Part shown: one piece after another, positions 22,464-34,879 of the stretch
Position numbering within the stretch: position 1 is the stretch's first letter
How the letters are laid out: every line of letters starts with the position of its first letter
Assembly: GCA_037447655.1 (NCBI GenBank)
Contig: JBBHKE010002613.1
Span: 176,758-236,757 of the forward strand
Reading direction: 5' to 3'
Origin: Zygnema cylindricum
Taxonomy: Eukaryota > Streptophyta > Zygnematophyceae > Zygnematales > Zygnemataceae
DNA: 60,000 bases
The notes under the pieces: model-generated
The model's database searches: none
The model's input: only the letters and a program-made list of their open reading frames with translations
Told to the model about the DNA's origin: nothing
Translations under genes and position numbers: made by a program

Positions 22464-24432
22464 TTATGCGCGAGCAAATGAAGCAAAAGTGCAAAACTGA
22501 TAAGTGCAACGAACTACAACGTGAATCACAATTAGCGTACATGACGCTAATTGGGGTACCTCTTTTTTTTCGGCAAATTCTCAAATAGAATAAAGTACTC
22601 TAAATGTTTCTGAACGTTATTTGAGGTTCCCCGTTCAATACGGTTCATAACTGTAATTTAATGCCCTTTTAAATAGTTTGGTATACGGACTGTCATATTC
22701 GTACTATTCCATACATTTTTAAATATAAAAGTACATAAAATATAATAATGTGTAATTGCGTAAATATTTTCTGGCATACGCGGATGTAAAAAAAACGCGA
22801 CAGCGTACGATTTGAACAATTTCGTACCTCCACATGTTTTAGTGTGGACATATTATTTGACGAAAATTTTTACAAAGCAGTTTTCAAATTAGAGTTAATG
22901 ATAAATTAGTATCATTGTGTACCCTAAAAAACCCAATTTACTGTAAAGTACGCTAATTGTTTCATTACGCTATCTATTTTATTACGCTAATAGCGATTAA
23001 TGGTGTAACGGCGAGCGGCGGAATTAACGGCTTCTCCAACAACGGCTTCCTTCTGAAGACGGAGTGGAGGATAGGTGAAAAAAACGCGCGCGCAAATGGA
23101 CCACCGTCTCTTTTTTATTTTAATGTCCCTACAAATTTATGTACATTTGAGACGAACGAAATTTACGAAAGCTACGAAACAAACGAATACTACTTAGTTT
23201 TCGTAAAAAAGTCAAAATCCGTACGAATAGGACATCTATGGGGTTTGGTGACATTGTGACGTCATGCTCACTTGTGACAACGTCGACGTCACGGATTCAA
23301 GAACTTTCCGCCATGGTTTCTCGATTTTCGCTTTTTCTACTTTTATCACTCGACTTGCCATTAAATAAAAACCTAAAAAAAATCAAAAAATATATTTTTC
23401 AAAGATCTTTCATTTTATACCAATATTGTTGTGTCTTACTCTAAAAAGTGTGAGATAGAAGCGATAGTGTGAGAGGGAGAGAGGAGAGGCGATGACGGCA
23501 AAATATTATGCAAAGGACCCATAATTGCAAGTGGAAGTCCGAGACCCCTGCAATTTTTTTTCTGTACATAGCGCGTGACGGGCACGGAGAAAAATAGCGA
23601 GGACTCTCCCTCGTCCAAAAATTTTACAAATCCTGTGGCGCGTGCGTGGGTCATTTTTCATTCGCTGTTTGGGCGGTACTTGAACTGAAATCACCCCTTC
23701 GAGGTGATTTTGGATGAAGTTTTTTTTTGGGTTGGATTCTCTTGCCCGGGGGTCGAAAAGGGGAAAACGCCAAAATGCGTTCATATGGCGACAAACACGC
23801 TGTACATCCGAAATATAAATTGACGTTCACTTTACTTTGGTAAAATGATTTTCTCGTACGGCTAAAGTTTTTGTCAAAGTTCTCTGAATTTTAGGCGAAA
23901 AGGACAGAGAAAAGTAGATACTTTAAAACATGGGGACACCCCCTAATCAATTTCGTGCTAAGGTTGTTAAGTTTTACCCTAGTTGTCCTATTCGTACAGA
24001 TTTCGACTTTTTTACGATTTTTAAGTAATATTCGTTTCATTCGTCCCGGTCATTAGTTTTCGCTGTACGATGTACGAAAACGTACGGAAACGTCCCCTTA
24101 ACCCAAAAAAATCCTTAAAATATCCTAGAACGTACGAGAAACATACGAAAATGTACGGCATTGTACGAAAGGTTCACCCTTAAAAACCTAAGAGAACGAA
24201 TAATGCAAGGCAATTGTACTGTAATTTACCGGAATGTACAAAATGCACGCGAAGTACCCTAAATTCCCCCCTTCAATAACCCTGAAAGTAATGAAATATA
24301 CGGACGATGTACGTAGACGTACAAAAGATGTTAGTCTGTATAACTAAAATATACGGAAACGTACGAAAATGTACCCTAAAACACTAAAAACAATAACCGT
24401 CAAAAGTATGAAAAAATATGGACACTGTACGT
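22464..24432. other. GTAC-rich non-coding DNA
   Basis: No gene is seen. The segment around 22990-23080 is homologous to 22137-22205, sharing GGCGAGCGnCG, TCTCCAAC, CTnAAGACGG and GTGGAGGA in the same order. Motifs such as GTACGnAAACG and ACCCTAAA recur irregularly from 24050 on. Confidence 0.5.
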
Positions 24433-24835
24433 AACTGTACGAATAAAAGTTGGTCGTTTAACAAAAATATATGAGAATGCACAAGAATGTACCCTAAATT
24501 TCCTCAAACCTCCCTTAATAACCCTAAAAGTACTTAAATGTACGAAGACAGTACGCAAATGTACGAAAAATACAGGTACGTAGTCTGGTACGCATTTTAT
24601 TACATTTTCATCATCGTTAAATGTGTATAGTGCTAACTGTACGAATAAAAATTGGTCGTTTAACAAAAATATATGAGAATGCACGAGAATGTACCCTAAT
24701 TTCCTCAAACCTCCCTTAATAACCCTAAAAGTACTTAAATGTATAAAGACAGTACGCAAATGTAGGAAAAATAAAGGTACGTAGTGTGGTACGCATTTTA
24801 TTACATTTTTATCATCGTTAAATGCGTATCGTGCG
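24433..24835. repeat. 202-bp tandem duplication
   Basis: AACTGTACGAATAAAA begins at 24433 and again at 24635. The following about 200 bases match closely, including ACCCTAA, CTCCCTTAATAACCCTAA and GGTACGTAGT. The long minus ORF across it only reflects the duplication. Confidence 0.85.
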
Positions 24836-26201
24836 TAGCATTCACGCGTTTGTTTCGTGCGTATTATGCGCACGGGACATCTATGAGTTTTACAATTCGT
24901 CATTTTTTACTGATTCTGTCACCTGGCCATTTGATGTTCGTTACACACACGATCATTTGATCGTTCACTTTTATAAGCCCTCCCATCAAGCCTATTTTCC
25001 CTTTGTTACAAACTTTTGCCACATCCAGCACCTTCCTTTATTCACTTAGAGGCCCATTGGTTGTTCATGTATTTCACCACTTTCTTATAAAATTCTTAAG
25101 ATAAGTCTTATATGTCAAACTCCCTAAAATTGTCAGGTGGTGCTTTACTAGCTTGTCACCGAATTTCCCACTACGTACGAGGTTACTTGTTTATAGTCCT
25201 CAAGGGGGTATAAGGGTTTTAGGTTCTCCGTTTGGAGACCCATGATTTTGTTTACTGATTAGTTAAGAATGTCCGGTTTGTCAAGCGCGTGTGCATCTTC
25301 GGCACATTTGCACTCCCAAGAGTTCCGCGGCTTCATTCCACTTTGTACAAACTCAAGCGTACGGAGAAGGAAGAGAACAATCAGCCGGATCACATCTTTC
25401 TATTTTCATCCTGGAACACTACGCACTTTAGTTCACCTTAAACGGAGGTCGAACTGAGGAGTTAGTCCGGTGCAAAGTGTCTGATCCATTATAGTGTGTG
25501 TTCTATGTAGCTCTAGTAGAGGGATACCTTAGAGAACGACACGTCACATTTGGGAATATCCCGTAGATCTTGCTGTTAGCTGTCAGTATGATGTTAGTTC
25601 AGGCCCAACCACCGGGCAAAGCATTTATGACGAAGGGACAAAGTTAGGCGGTTTCACGTCGAGTCAGAACTTTGTTTCCATTTTGTGTATTATAGAAGGA
25701 CCTTCGGCCTCCAATTCAGCCGAAACCAGTCGTCTATATTTTAGCCCTGAGTGTAGTACAGTCTGTTTTGTCTTATGTCCGGACGATAACAATTGCTGGC
25801 CGCTGATTGGCTTGTTAAATTGCTTTGACTTTGGAACTTGCAGTAGGACAAACTCTAATTGTATAAGGCACTTGGGGCCGAAGGAGACAGGTTGCTTTTT
25901 CAGTACTGTCTCCTGAGAAAACCCCCAGAGAATTAAAATCAATCTTTCTGTTGGAGAACGGTTGCATTGTGTCGTGGACTCTATTGCCATCTTTGTTTTG
26001 GATTGTCTTTTGTGGAGACCGTAGCACGGGTGGGTAGTTGGCACTATCTCCTCTTTGGACTTTCGCTGTTTGAACTAAGAAGAGTCTTGTCGGATCCTTG
26101 CGGTGGAACCGGGAGGGTTGAGGGAGACTCATACCGGTCTTCGGGGCCATTGGGAGAGGTTTCTTCTGCTGAGTTTGGTCATCGTTGCACTCCGGGGTAT
26201 G
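24836..26201. other. No recognisable gene; flank of the inverted copia end
   Basis: Several ORFs of 60-126 aa overlap on both strands without domain motifs. Nothing here could be assigned. Confidence 0.45.
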
Positions 26202-26990
26202 TGATTTGTGACAAGTTTATGTAGGTGTCAGTCGCCACTCCCGAATACCTGCATCACCTTCAACTGTCGACGCGTGTCCCTGCAGACGTACAGTTCTTTC
26301 TATTCTCTATCTCCTACTGTCACACTATCAAAGGTAAATATTACATCTGATTTACACAAAAATATTATAAGGCCTCAGTCTCCTCTACTATACCTATTTA
26401 CTGAACCTAAAGATTTCAAATCTCAAAACTCCCCTAAATCTTTAGACTCAGTTATTCACCTAGTCCAGTAGCCTTTCTGCAAAATTGTAACTTAGGAGCA
26501 GGAAGGGCTTTAGTTAACATGTCCACCACCATTTTTTCATTCGGTAAATAATACAATTTAATGACTTTTGCAAGTATTTTTTCTCTTTGACAAAGTGAAG
26601 TCTAACATCCATCCATGTGTTTGCTACTAAAATGATGGTTGGGGTTAGAGGCAATTCCAATGCCGTACTTAATGTTACCTCATTTTCCTTTGCTATTCTA
26701 TTAACTTCTACCAAGATGACATTCCATTTATAAAACATCCGATATTCTCCTTTCCTCCAACTAGTTCCACTTGATTCCAATTTTGCAATGGAAGGAAGTC
26801 CACCTATACCATCATGGTATGCTTTCCACACATATTTGACCGTGTGTAGTCGAGCTCCAATTTGTGTCATTAAAGAAACTTGATTTAAGTTTTTTTGCGA
26901 TGGATTAGGAAGTGGAAATTCTTCAATTGTCCTTTGTCCTTGTCGTTTCTACAAGGGTTTCATGTTCTTCGTCTTCACCTCGAGGAAGAT
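26202..26990 (-). mobile_element. Inverted second copy of the Ty1/copia 3' end with its LTR
   Basis: The LTR is at 26202-26425 (minus). Bases 26426 to about 26690 repeat window positions 1-266 in reverse complement, with the same A6 frame break in the RNase H C-terminus (DVRLHFVKEKKY in one frame, VVDM in another). The copy reaches further into the internal region than the left-hand copy, to roughly 26950-26990, where the Crypton coding region begins. The 5' half is absent. Confidence 0.8.
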
Positions 26991-26996
26991 TACATT

Positions 26997-29842
26997 CTAG
27001 AGTCCTAATTCCCATAGCTGATTCATTTTCTGATGATATATTTTGATATTCACAGGGTTGTGTTCCATGAACGGATCTCCATGACCGTTCACCATGTGCA
27101 TAATGCGGGTTAACTTGTCTTTTATTTTACAAATTTTATCTTTCAAGCTTGAAAGTTTCTTTTTTACATAAGACGTTTCCTCTCCCATATAATCATTTTT
27201 TCTTCCACATGGTTCACTCCACATGAATAGCGAATCAACCGATTTTCCCACTTGTGAAATTGTAATCGGCACATTCGCTTTGGCATCAGCAATTGAAGCC
27301 CGAATGTTTGATGCTTCATGACACGTTTTTTTAGCTTCATCTTTGAAGGATGACCACAAACGAGATTCGAACAGTTTGTGTTTGAAGATAGGAAAATCAG
27401 GAAATAAATCCTAGAAAAAACATGGTCCTGTAAAAACACACTTTTGAGCAATAACATGGTGTGAAGGAAATTTTGTGCGCTTAAATCTCTTTCAGATTTA
27501 GAAGCTCGAGCATTTTTCTGCACAAAATACATTTGTATGTTTTAATCCATGTAGAAGAATAATCCATTACGTATAAAACAAACACCAAAAAAATAATACA
27601 TTAAATATATAAAAAAAATGTGATAGAAAGAGAAAAAAAAAAAAAAAAATATTGAGTGGGAAAGGAAAAAAAAACAATTAAAGGAAAAACAAATTACCCA
27701 AAAAACATATAAAAAACAACATGAAAACAAGAAAACAATTGAAAAAAAAAAGACAAAAAAAAATCAAAATAAACAAAAACAACAAAAAAAAATCAAAATA
27801 AGTGATACAAGAAAAAAAATAGAATAATATAAAAAAATGCGATAAACATAAAACACCAAAGATTACTTAACACAAAAAATAATGATATAAATGGTGAGAC
27901 TTTTTATAAACATACTGTTGGCAGCTCAACATATGTCGTTTCGACCCATGGCCAAAACATAGCACAAAGTGTAGCAAGGGGTTTCACTCTGGAACGAGGT
28001 AGAAAATATTTTCTGGTGTTATTTTTATGGCCAGAAGCTTGAAGTAGAATGTCCGTTGGCAAATCCGTGACATATGAGTATGAAAAGTGGTCGGATGTCC
28101 AACGTCCCATCACTTTGATGACTTCTCGATCAGCACTGAAATATTTACCATAAAAGAAATCAAAAATTTGGAAATTAGAACATAGATAACAAAACTTTAT
28201 TATTTCAAATAAATGCATGATAAAAATCAAATGGTAAGTTTACGAAAACGCACACTCTTGTCGCCAACATCGTTGCTCGTTGACCACGTCCGGCATGGGT
28301 TTTATGAGACAAGGAAATATTTTTGGTTTGGAATGATTTTTTTTATATACTGAAACTGTGTATTATAGCAAAGAGGTTCCATGAACGGTGTTTCTTTTCC
28401 TTCTTGGTCTTTCGCTAAAACTCTCCTTTCCATGAAAGGATCACCGTACAAAGTTTCTTTCGTCGAAAAATTGGGAATTGCATTTTTATTTGTAGCTAAT
28501 TCCCACCTCAAAAAAAACTGTTGGGCCACAGCACCTACCGGACAAACAAGAAAGTCTAAGTGACGCATGCATCCGATAAATTCCGCACGACCATTCTGCG
28601 GTTAAAAAATACCATAAAAAAACTGAAAAAAAATAGTAAAATTTGTTTTTGGGTTATGCACAAAACATTACAAAATACAAATTTCGTTAAAGCTTCATTT
28701 TTATACATTACATACCACATTAGTTTTCCCATTTCTTGTAACCATCGCCAAAACATAACCCTTGTCCGGCCCAAGATAAAGAAGATCATACGAAAAAACA
28801 TCGGCTAACTGAGCATTTCTCAAATCATCGCCTCGACTGAGACACGCATGGTACATAATAAATTGACTCATACAAAAAACAAAAACAAAACATCTAAGAG
28901 ACAAAAAATGGCAATGTTACAAACATAATTGTAGCTTTATTTTAAAAAAATGTATATTTTCTCCGAAAAACAAAAATTGCACATAATTTTCGTCTCTGCT
29001 TTAAATATACTTTGGAGTTAACTTCTAAAAAAAAATTGAATCTCGAAAAAACATGTTAAAAAAAATGTAATGTAAAGTCAAAAATTAAAATCTAAAGCCT
29101 AAAATAACAAAATCGGATAAGAAACTCAAAAAGAATGCACCCTATAAAATAAAGTGTTAAGTAATTAACAACATGAATAGAAAAAATGAAATATAAAATT
29201 TAGTATTTTTATCGATACATACCTCACTTGAATGCTGGTGTATGGTTCCATCCCCAACTTTTTTTCTTTGTGTTTTTCTTCGGCCAACTCCAACCAAAAT
29301 GTTGAAAACCCTTTGTAATCTTCGAGAGAATACACTTCTCGTATGCCTTCTTGACGCTCTTCATGGTTATTTTTTTTTTAATTTGATGTATTTTTTTTGG
29401 ACTTCGTAAAAAAAATTGGATGATATTGTTGTCTCTAAGATTTTCACCCCCCCCTCTTTTTATGGCTAATTGCGTTTTATACGAGTCTTGGAGTCCTTTC
29501 ACCCATTGTATGAGTGTGGTATAACTTTTATTCTTGTTATTCTCTAATAGTCCAATAACCCTATCAGGTGTAATAGCTACATTTGGGTGCCCATTGTGCA
29601 CTCCAAATTTTTTCATACTGATTTAAACCAACTTGATAAGTTTTATATATGTTTGGGTTACGTTGTTTTAATGTATCTCTGATGATCCGTGCTCTATCTA
29701 TTTCAGTATATTGTGGAGGGTTTTTTATTCCTACATTGCTATCGTCATCTTCTAAATGAACAATTTTTTGACAGTTTCCAAATGTGAGCGCTGTGACAAT
29801 ACTAGGTAAAATTTGAAAAATTCCCTTACGCCAAGAAAACAT
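26997..29842 (-). pseudogene. Crypton-type tyrosine recombinase transposon, spliced, frameshifted
   Basis: Read on minus. The N-terminal region 29842-29223 contains RNPNIYKTYQVGLNQYEK, then in another frame a SAM-like core (SYTTLIQWVKGLQDSYKTQL). The second exon (28893-28716) has RGDDLRNAQLADVFSYDLLY with the first catalytic Arg, and NGKTN. The third (28595 to about 28250) has EFIGCMRHLDFLVCPVGAVA, a Crypton hallmark, and KTHAGRGQRATM with the HxxR box. The fourth (about 28140-27917) has VIKVMGRWTSDHFSYSYV with the candidate catalytic Tyr, and YFLPRSRVKPLATLC. The last (about 27538-26997) holds SAQNFLHTMLLLKSVFLQDH and a Lys-rich coiled region. Introns look GT-AG. At least two frame breaks (an A6 run near 29612, and near 28302) make this copy inactive as read. 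Cryptons move by tyrosine recombinase, usually without TIRs or target duplications. Confidence 0.8.
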
Positions 29843-30003
29843 TGAAAAGGAAAAATTTATGAAGAAGAAAAAATAAAATAATAATAATAAGAAAAACCTT
29901 TAAAAATTTTAATTTAAAATAAAGGTGTTGAAAGAAAAACAAGTAAATAAATAAAAAAGATGAAATAAAAAAATAGAATAAAAACAAAAACGAAAACACA
30001 AAA

Positions 30004-30103
30004 CTGTAGGATTTAGGGTTAGGCTGTAAGATTTAGGGTTAGGCTGTAAGATTTAGGGTTAGGCTGTAGGATTTAGGGTTAGGCTGTAGGATTTAGGGTT
30101 AGG
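30004..30103. repeat. 20-bp tandem repeat containing TTTAGGG, 5 copies
   Basis: The unit CTGTARGATTTAGGGTTAGG is repeated five times without gaps. It embeds TTTAGGG and TTAGG and resembles an interstitial telomere-like repeat. Confidence 0.95.
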
Positions 30104-31533
30104 CTGATTTAGCTGTTGGTTTTTAACATTAAATACGTTAAAACGTAAATCAAAACTTATGGTTAAAGCGCACGTAATAAATAGATTAACGTACGTCAAT
30201 ATTTACTTACGTTTCAAAACAATACAATTTGAAACGTAATCATTTGCGATACATACTGGAAAAAAACGGTTCATATTTAAGCGTACGAAATTCACGCGGA
30301 GGGTTAATGTACATTGGAGAGTACGGAGCGTACGGAATTCGCGCGGAGAGGTAATTTACATTCGAGAGTACGGAATTCAATTTTACCACGTACGGACATC
30401 CGCGAGGAGAGTTAATCTACATTGAAAAGTATGGAATTTCACTTTCGACCGTACGGAATATGATAAATAACGTCACATTTTGGAGTAAGTAAATAGTGCA
30501 CGCGGATTTGTCAAAATCTCAAATAGCATAACTTATTCTGTTTTTTTCTTTACGCCATTTGGAGTTTTTTTCCAAGTACCGTACAAAACGAAAGTACGTT
30601 GTCTTTTAACTAGTGTGGTGTACGGTCAGTGTCAGACCATACAAAATCGTACCTTTTTAAGTGAAAAAGTATAATTAATGAGTTTTCGTAACCGTGGACG
30701 CATGAGAATATGCGCTCGAAATCGGGCTGTCATATATCACGTTCACACATATTCATCCAACGGCCACGTTTCGACTATGTGAACGTACGATTTGTGTAGA
30801 TTTGTCAGATTTTGTACAACTACCTATATAAGTGTAAGCATGTTTGCGACCGACATTTTTTTTTCAAAGACGCAAATTAGCATTACTAAACAATTAGAAT
30901 GTATGTTTTATTTGAAAATTTTCAGCGTAAATCAGTGTAATTATTCCTATACGCTAAAGAAACCTGTACGCTAATAGCGATTGGCGGTGTAGCAGTTACT
31001 TTCGCGCATTTTGAATTACCGTATGGTGCGTACTCATCACTTCGCAAACTAACATATCCGTTCGTTCTGAGTTTGAAGTTCAAAAGCTGCAATTTTGAAC
31101 CATAGTTCAAAAGTAGGTGAAAGTAGGCCCGTACACTATGCCTTTTCTATGCAAAACATACAATATCACCTTAAGACCCACATTGTATTTGAACCTATTC
31201 AATCCAATTAAAACATTCGTACCAAAAATTGGACCAATTAAAACATTCGGACCAAAAAAAATATTTACACCGTCAGATTTGGACGATCGGACGGTCGCTG
31301 ATCAAAGTAGCGATCTAAGAAGATCACATGAAAAGCCCATAACACAACTTACGATAAAGGTGTCGACCAAAAGCCTACCATAAAAACGCTTACTTTTGAA
31401 GTATGTTTTGAACAAAGTTCGAGCTAACGACAAAAGGTTGACTTTGAACGCTGACCGGTTGACGTCGGGTGATTGTTGACTACCGTACGATATGAGTATT
31501 ATTTAGTACGTCATTGATATATAAATTCATATC
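30104..31533. other. GTAC-rich non-coding DNA with short irregular repeats
   Basis: Three diverged repeats containing GCGGAG(A)GGTAAT, TACATT and GAGAGTACGGA lie at about 30296-30440. A MITE-like right end (GCTAATAGCGATTGGCGGTG) is at about 30970. No gene recognised. Confidence 0.5.
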
Positions 31534-34500
31534 GCGACGAACTACACGTAACGATCGCATTGAACGTTTTGAAAAAATTGGAAAAATCGTTAATGCATTT
31601 TCGTCCGTACTATTCCTCCGTACATGTAAATAAAAATGAATTTTACATATACCGCAGTTTGTCAATTTTTCGTACAATTTCCGTCATTTTTCGTAATAGT
31701 TTGTACATTTTTTGTACAATTCCGTACATCTCCCGTAAAATTCCTCTACAGTTTATTGGACAGAAAGTACTACGAAGTGCAGCGTATGTTTTCGTCCTAG
31801 TCCGTAATTTTTTTCGTACAAAACTGTACATTTACCGTAAAATTCCGTACAGTTTCCGAAAAATTGTCCGTTCAATTTACCGGACAGAAAGTACATCTTA
31901 ATTTTTTGAGATTTTTTCAACAGTCATAAATTATACGTAGGTTTCGGAAAAAGGAAAAAATCTCACGATTTGAACAACAGCGTATAAATTAAATACCAAA
32001 AAAACGTTGTTGTTCAAATCGTTCGATTTCTTCTTTTTTCCCGATTGCTATGTATAATTCGTGATTGTTGAAAAAATCGCAAAAAAACGCGATGTACTTT
32101 CTGACCGGTAAACTGAACGAACAATTTACGCAAACTGTACGGTTTTGTACGATAAATGTACGGACTTTGACGAAAAGATACTTTGCAGTTTGTAGTACTT
32201 TCTGTCTGGTAAACTGTAGAGAAATTTTAAGGGCAATGTACGGAATTGTACCAAAAATGTACGGACTGTTGCCAAAAGAGACGAATCTTTTACGGAAAAC
32301 TGACAAACTGCGGTATATGTAAAATTCACTTTTGTTTACATGTGCGGAATAGTACAGACGAAAATGCATTAATGATATTTCCGATTTTTTGAAAAACGTT
32401 CAATGCTATCGTTACGTATAGATTGTTGCGATTGAATCGTTCGCTCTAAACGGTGTTAACAACTATGGAAAAAACATAGTTGTTTAAAGCGATTAGTGCG
32501 AACGTTTCAACCGCGACGAATTATACGTAACGAACGCATTGAACCTTTTGAACAAATCGTTAAAAATCGTTAAGAATTTCCTTCCCTACTATTATGCACA
32601 TGTAAAACAAAAAAAAATCTACATATAGCGCAGTTTGTAAGTTTTCAGTTAAATGAATTAATAAATATCACACTACGTGCTGGTATCGGAAGACCATCAA
32701 CAACCTGTAATGTAGTGTAGATTCAAATTTAGGTTACGCCACATATGTCGCACACCCGGGTCCGAACGTCCGCAAGTGCAAATTTATATCAAATACCATC
32801 TGTCTAAGCTTATCTGACAGGCAGCCATGGCCGCCTTCTCTCTGCCGTTTCCAACGTTTCCAAATAGTGTAACATTTCCAACGTCTCTTTTCGAAAATGT
32901 CCGTACATTTTTGATAAATGACGTACAAGTTTGTGATATTTCATTGGATAGAAAGTACCAATAACTATGACGTATCTTTTCCTCGAATTCCGTACATTTC
33001 CGTAAAAAAACGTACATTTTACGTAAATATTGTACTTTTCCCGTAAATTGCCCATTCAGTTTACCGGATAGAAAGTACATTGCGTTTTTTTGCGATTTTT
33101 TCAAAAGTCACGAAGTATACGTTTGAATCGAAAAATTTGAAAAATCGCACGGTTGAACAACTATGCAAAAAAGCATAGTTGTTCACGATGTTTAGTGCGA
33201 ACGATTTAATCGCGACGAATTATACTTAACAAACGCATTGAACCTTTTGAAAAAATCGTAAAAGTCGTTAATGAATTTCCGTCCGTACTATTCCGTACAT
33301 ATATAAAAAAATTCACATATTGTTTGTACATTTTTCGTACATTTTAAGTATCTTTTCGATTTAGTCCGTACATTTTTGGAAAATATTCGTACATTCCCGT
33401 AAAATTTATGTTCAGTTTACCGGACAGAAAGTACGACGAAGTGCAGCGTATCTTTTCAACAAACTCCGTACATTTACCGTACAAAACCGTACATCCATTG
33501 TTAAATACCATTCAGTTGCCGTAAATTAGCCGTTCAGTTTTCCGGACAGAAAGTACATCGCGTTTTTTTCCGATTTATTCAAATGTCACGAATTATACGT
33601 TTTAATCGTAAAAAAGGAAAAAATCGCGCGGTTTGAACAACTATGGTTTTCGGACATTGAAACACTCGTACGGAAAATTTTCACTAAAATCTGAAGTTAC
33701 GTTTCTAAGTTTTGGTTACATGGGCATGCAACCTAATTCTTTTAGCGTCTCATCGCATTTTTTCAAAAACATCGCCTGATAAGGCGTAAATGGTCCCGAT
33801 GTAAGTTAGAAACGACAAAATGTCAGATGCCGCTAATTTTGAAATGGCGTGAAAATGTCACTCTCGGCGGATGTAGATTCGAAAAAAAACAAATATAGTT
33901 TGACGTGACAGATCCAGTCCAAGAGAAAATGGCGTTCAAGTTTTGATTTTATATGAATTGTAAATTTTGTATGAGTACACGTACTTTATTCGGCTGTTTG
34001 GTTTTGTTTTATTCAAAAAAAATCGCTACGCTGTAAAGTCTATCATGTTTCAGAATATTTATCTTCGTATCATGCAGATATGAAAGGCTCCAAATGAAGA
34101 AAGTGTGAATTATTTTATGATTATTTAAGGTTCTCAAGAGTTACTATTTTATTGTTTTTTATTTGACATGGTATTTTTGTTCTCTATAGGAATTTGAACT
34201 CTGTATTGCGAATGAGGATATGGAATAACTTGCAGAGGAATTCATCCTAGTTATTGATACATTCTCAAAAAATTTAACTTGTTAAAGTTTATGTAATATA
34301 TAAGAATTTGTTCTTCCCGTTTTCCTTTTGTTGTTGGTTCTGGCTCCGTACATTTTTGGAAAAAAATCGTACAGTCCCGTCAAATTTATGTTCAGTTTAC
34401 CGGACAGAAAGTACGACGAAGTGCAGCGTATCTTTTCACCGAATTCCGTACACATACCGTTCAAAACCGTACAGCCATTGTTAAATACCGTACAATTGCC

Positions 34501-34640
34501 GTAAATTAGCCGTTCAGTTTTTCGGACAGAAAGTACATCGCGTTTTTTTCCGATTTATTCAAATGTCACGAATTATACGTTTTAATCGGGGAAAAAGGAA
34601 AAAATCGCTCGATTTGAACAAATATGCAAAAAAGCCTCGG
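31534..34640. repeat. Array of about 450-680-bp TIR units in direct and inverted orientation
   Basis: Units begin CATAGTTGTT...CGCGACGAATTATACG and end GTCACGAATTATACG...GGTTTGAACAACTATG. Unit 1 (31534-31983) is plus and unit 2 (32006-32441) is its inverted copy. An interrupted plus unit spans about 32476-33166, another plus unit 33176-33645, and an end-only copy about 34340-34640. Conserved internal blocks include TTACCGGACAGAAAGTAC and repeated CCGTACA. At junctions the abutting ends form hairpins such as GAACAACTATGC-A6-GCATAGTTGTTC (about 33152-33181). ORFs across this region are incidental. Confidence 0.75.
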
Positions 34641-34675
34641 AATTTCGTACGTTACTCATAGCCACAAATTTTAAA

Positions 34676-34830
34676 GGCTAAGTGCCATTGGTCCGAATTT
34701 GAACTGGGATGGGCGACCTGGCGTAAAAGATTCTATCTATTCGTGGAGCTATTCGACTGTCCTCATTTCAAATTAGAAAGTTAAGCGTCCATGGGCCGGA
34801 ATTGAACTCGGATGGGCGACCTGGCGGAAA
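34676..34830 (+). repeat. Two fragments resembling the 5S rRNA internal control region
   Basis: Copies at about 34676-34723 and 34780-34827 both read (G)TTAAGCG/CTAAGTG...CATGGGCC...GAACT(C/G)GGATGGGCGACCT. This matches the A-box-to-C-box part of 5S rRNA genes (GTTAAGCGT...GGATGGGTGACC). They are about 104 bp apart, close to a 5S gene length. Full 5S genes are not present. Confidence 0.65.
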
Positions 34831-34879
34831 AGATTCTGGCGATCAGGCGATTATTTACGCAGTAGTCGTGTTGCCGCCC

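Noticed and set aside
24400-24903. 167-aa minus-strand ORF with internal repeats
   Set aside because: The repetition reflects the 202-bp DNA duplication, and no family resemblance was found.
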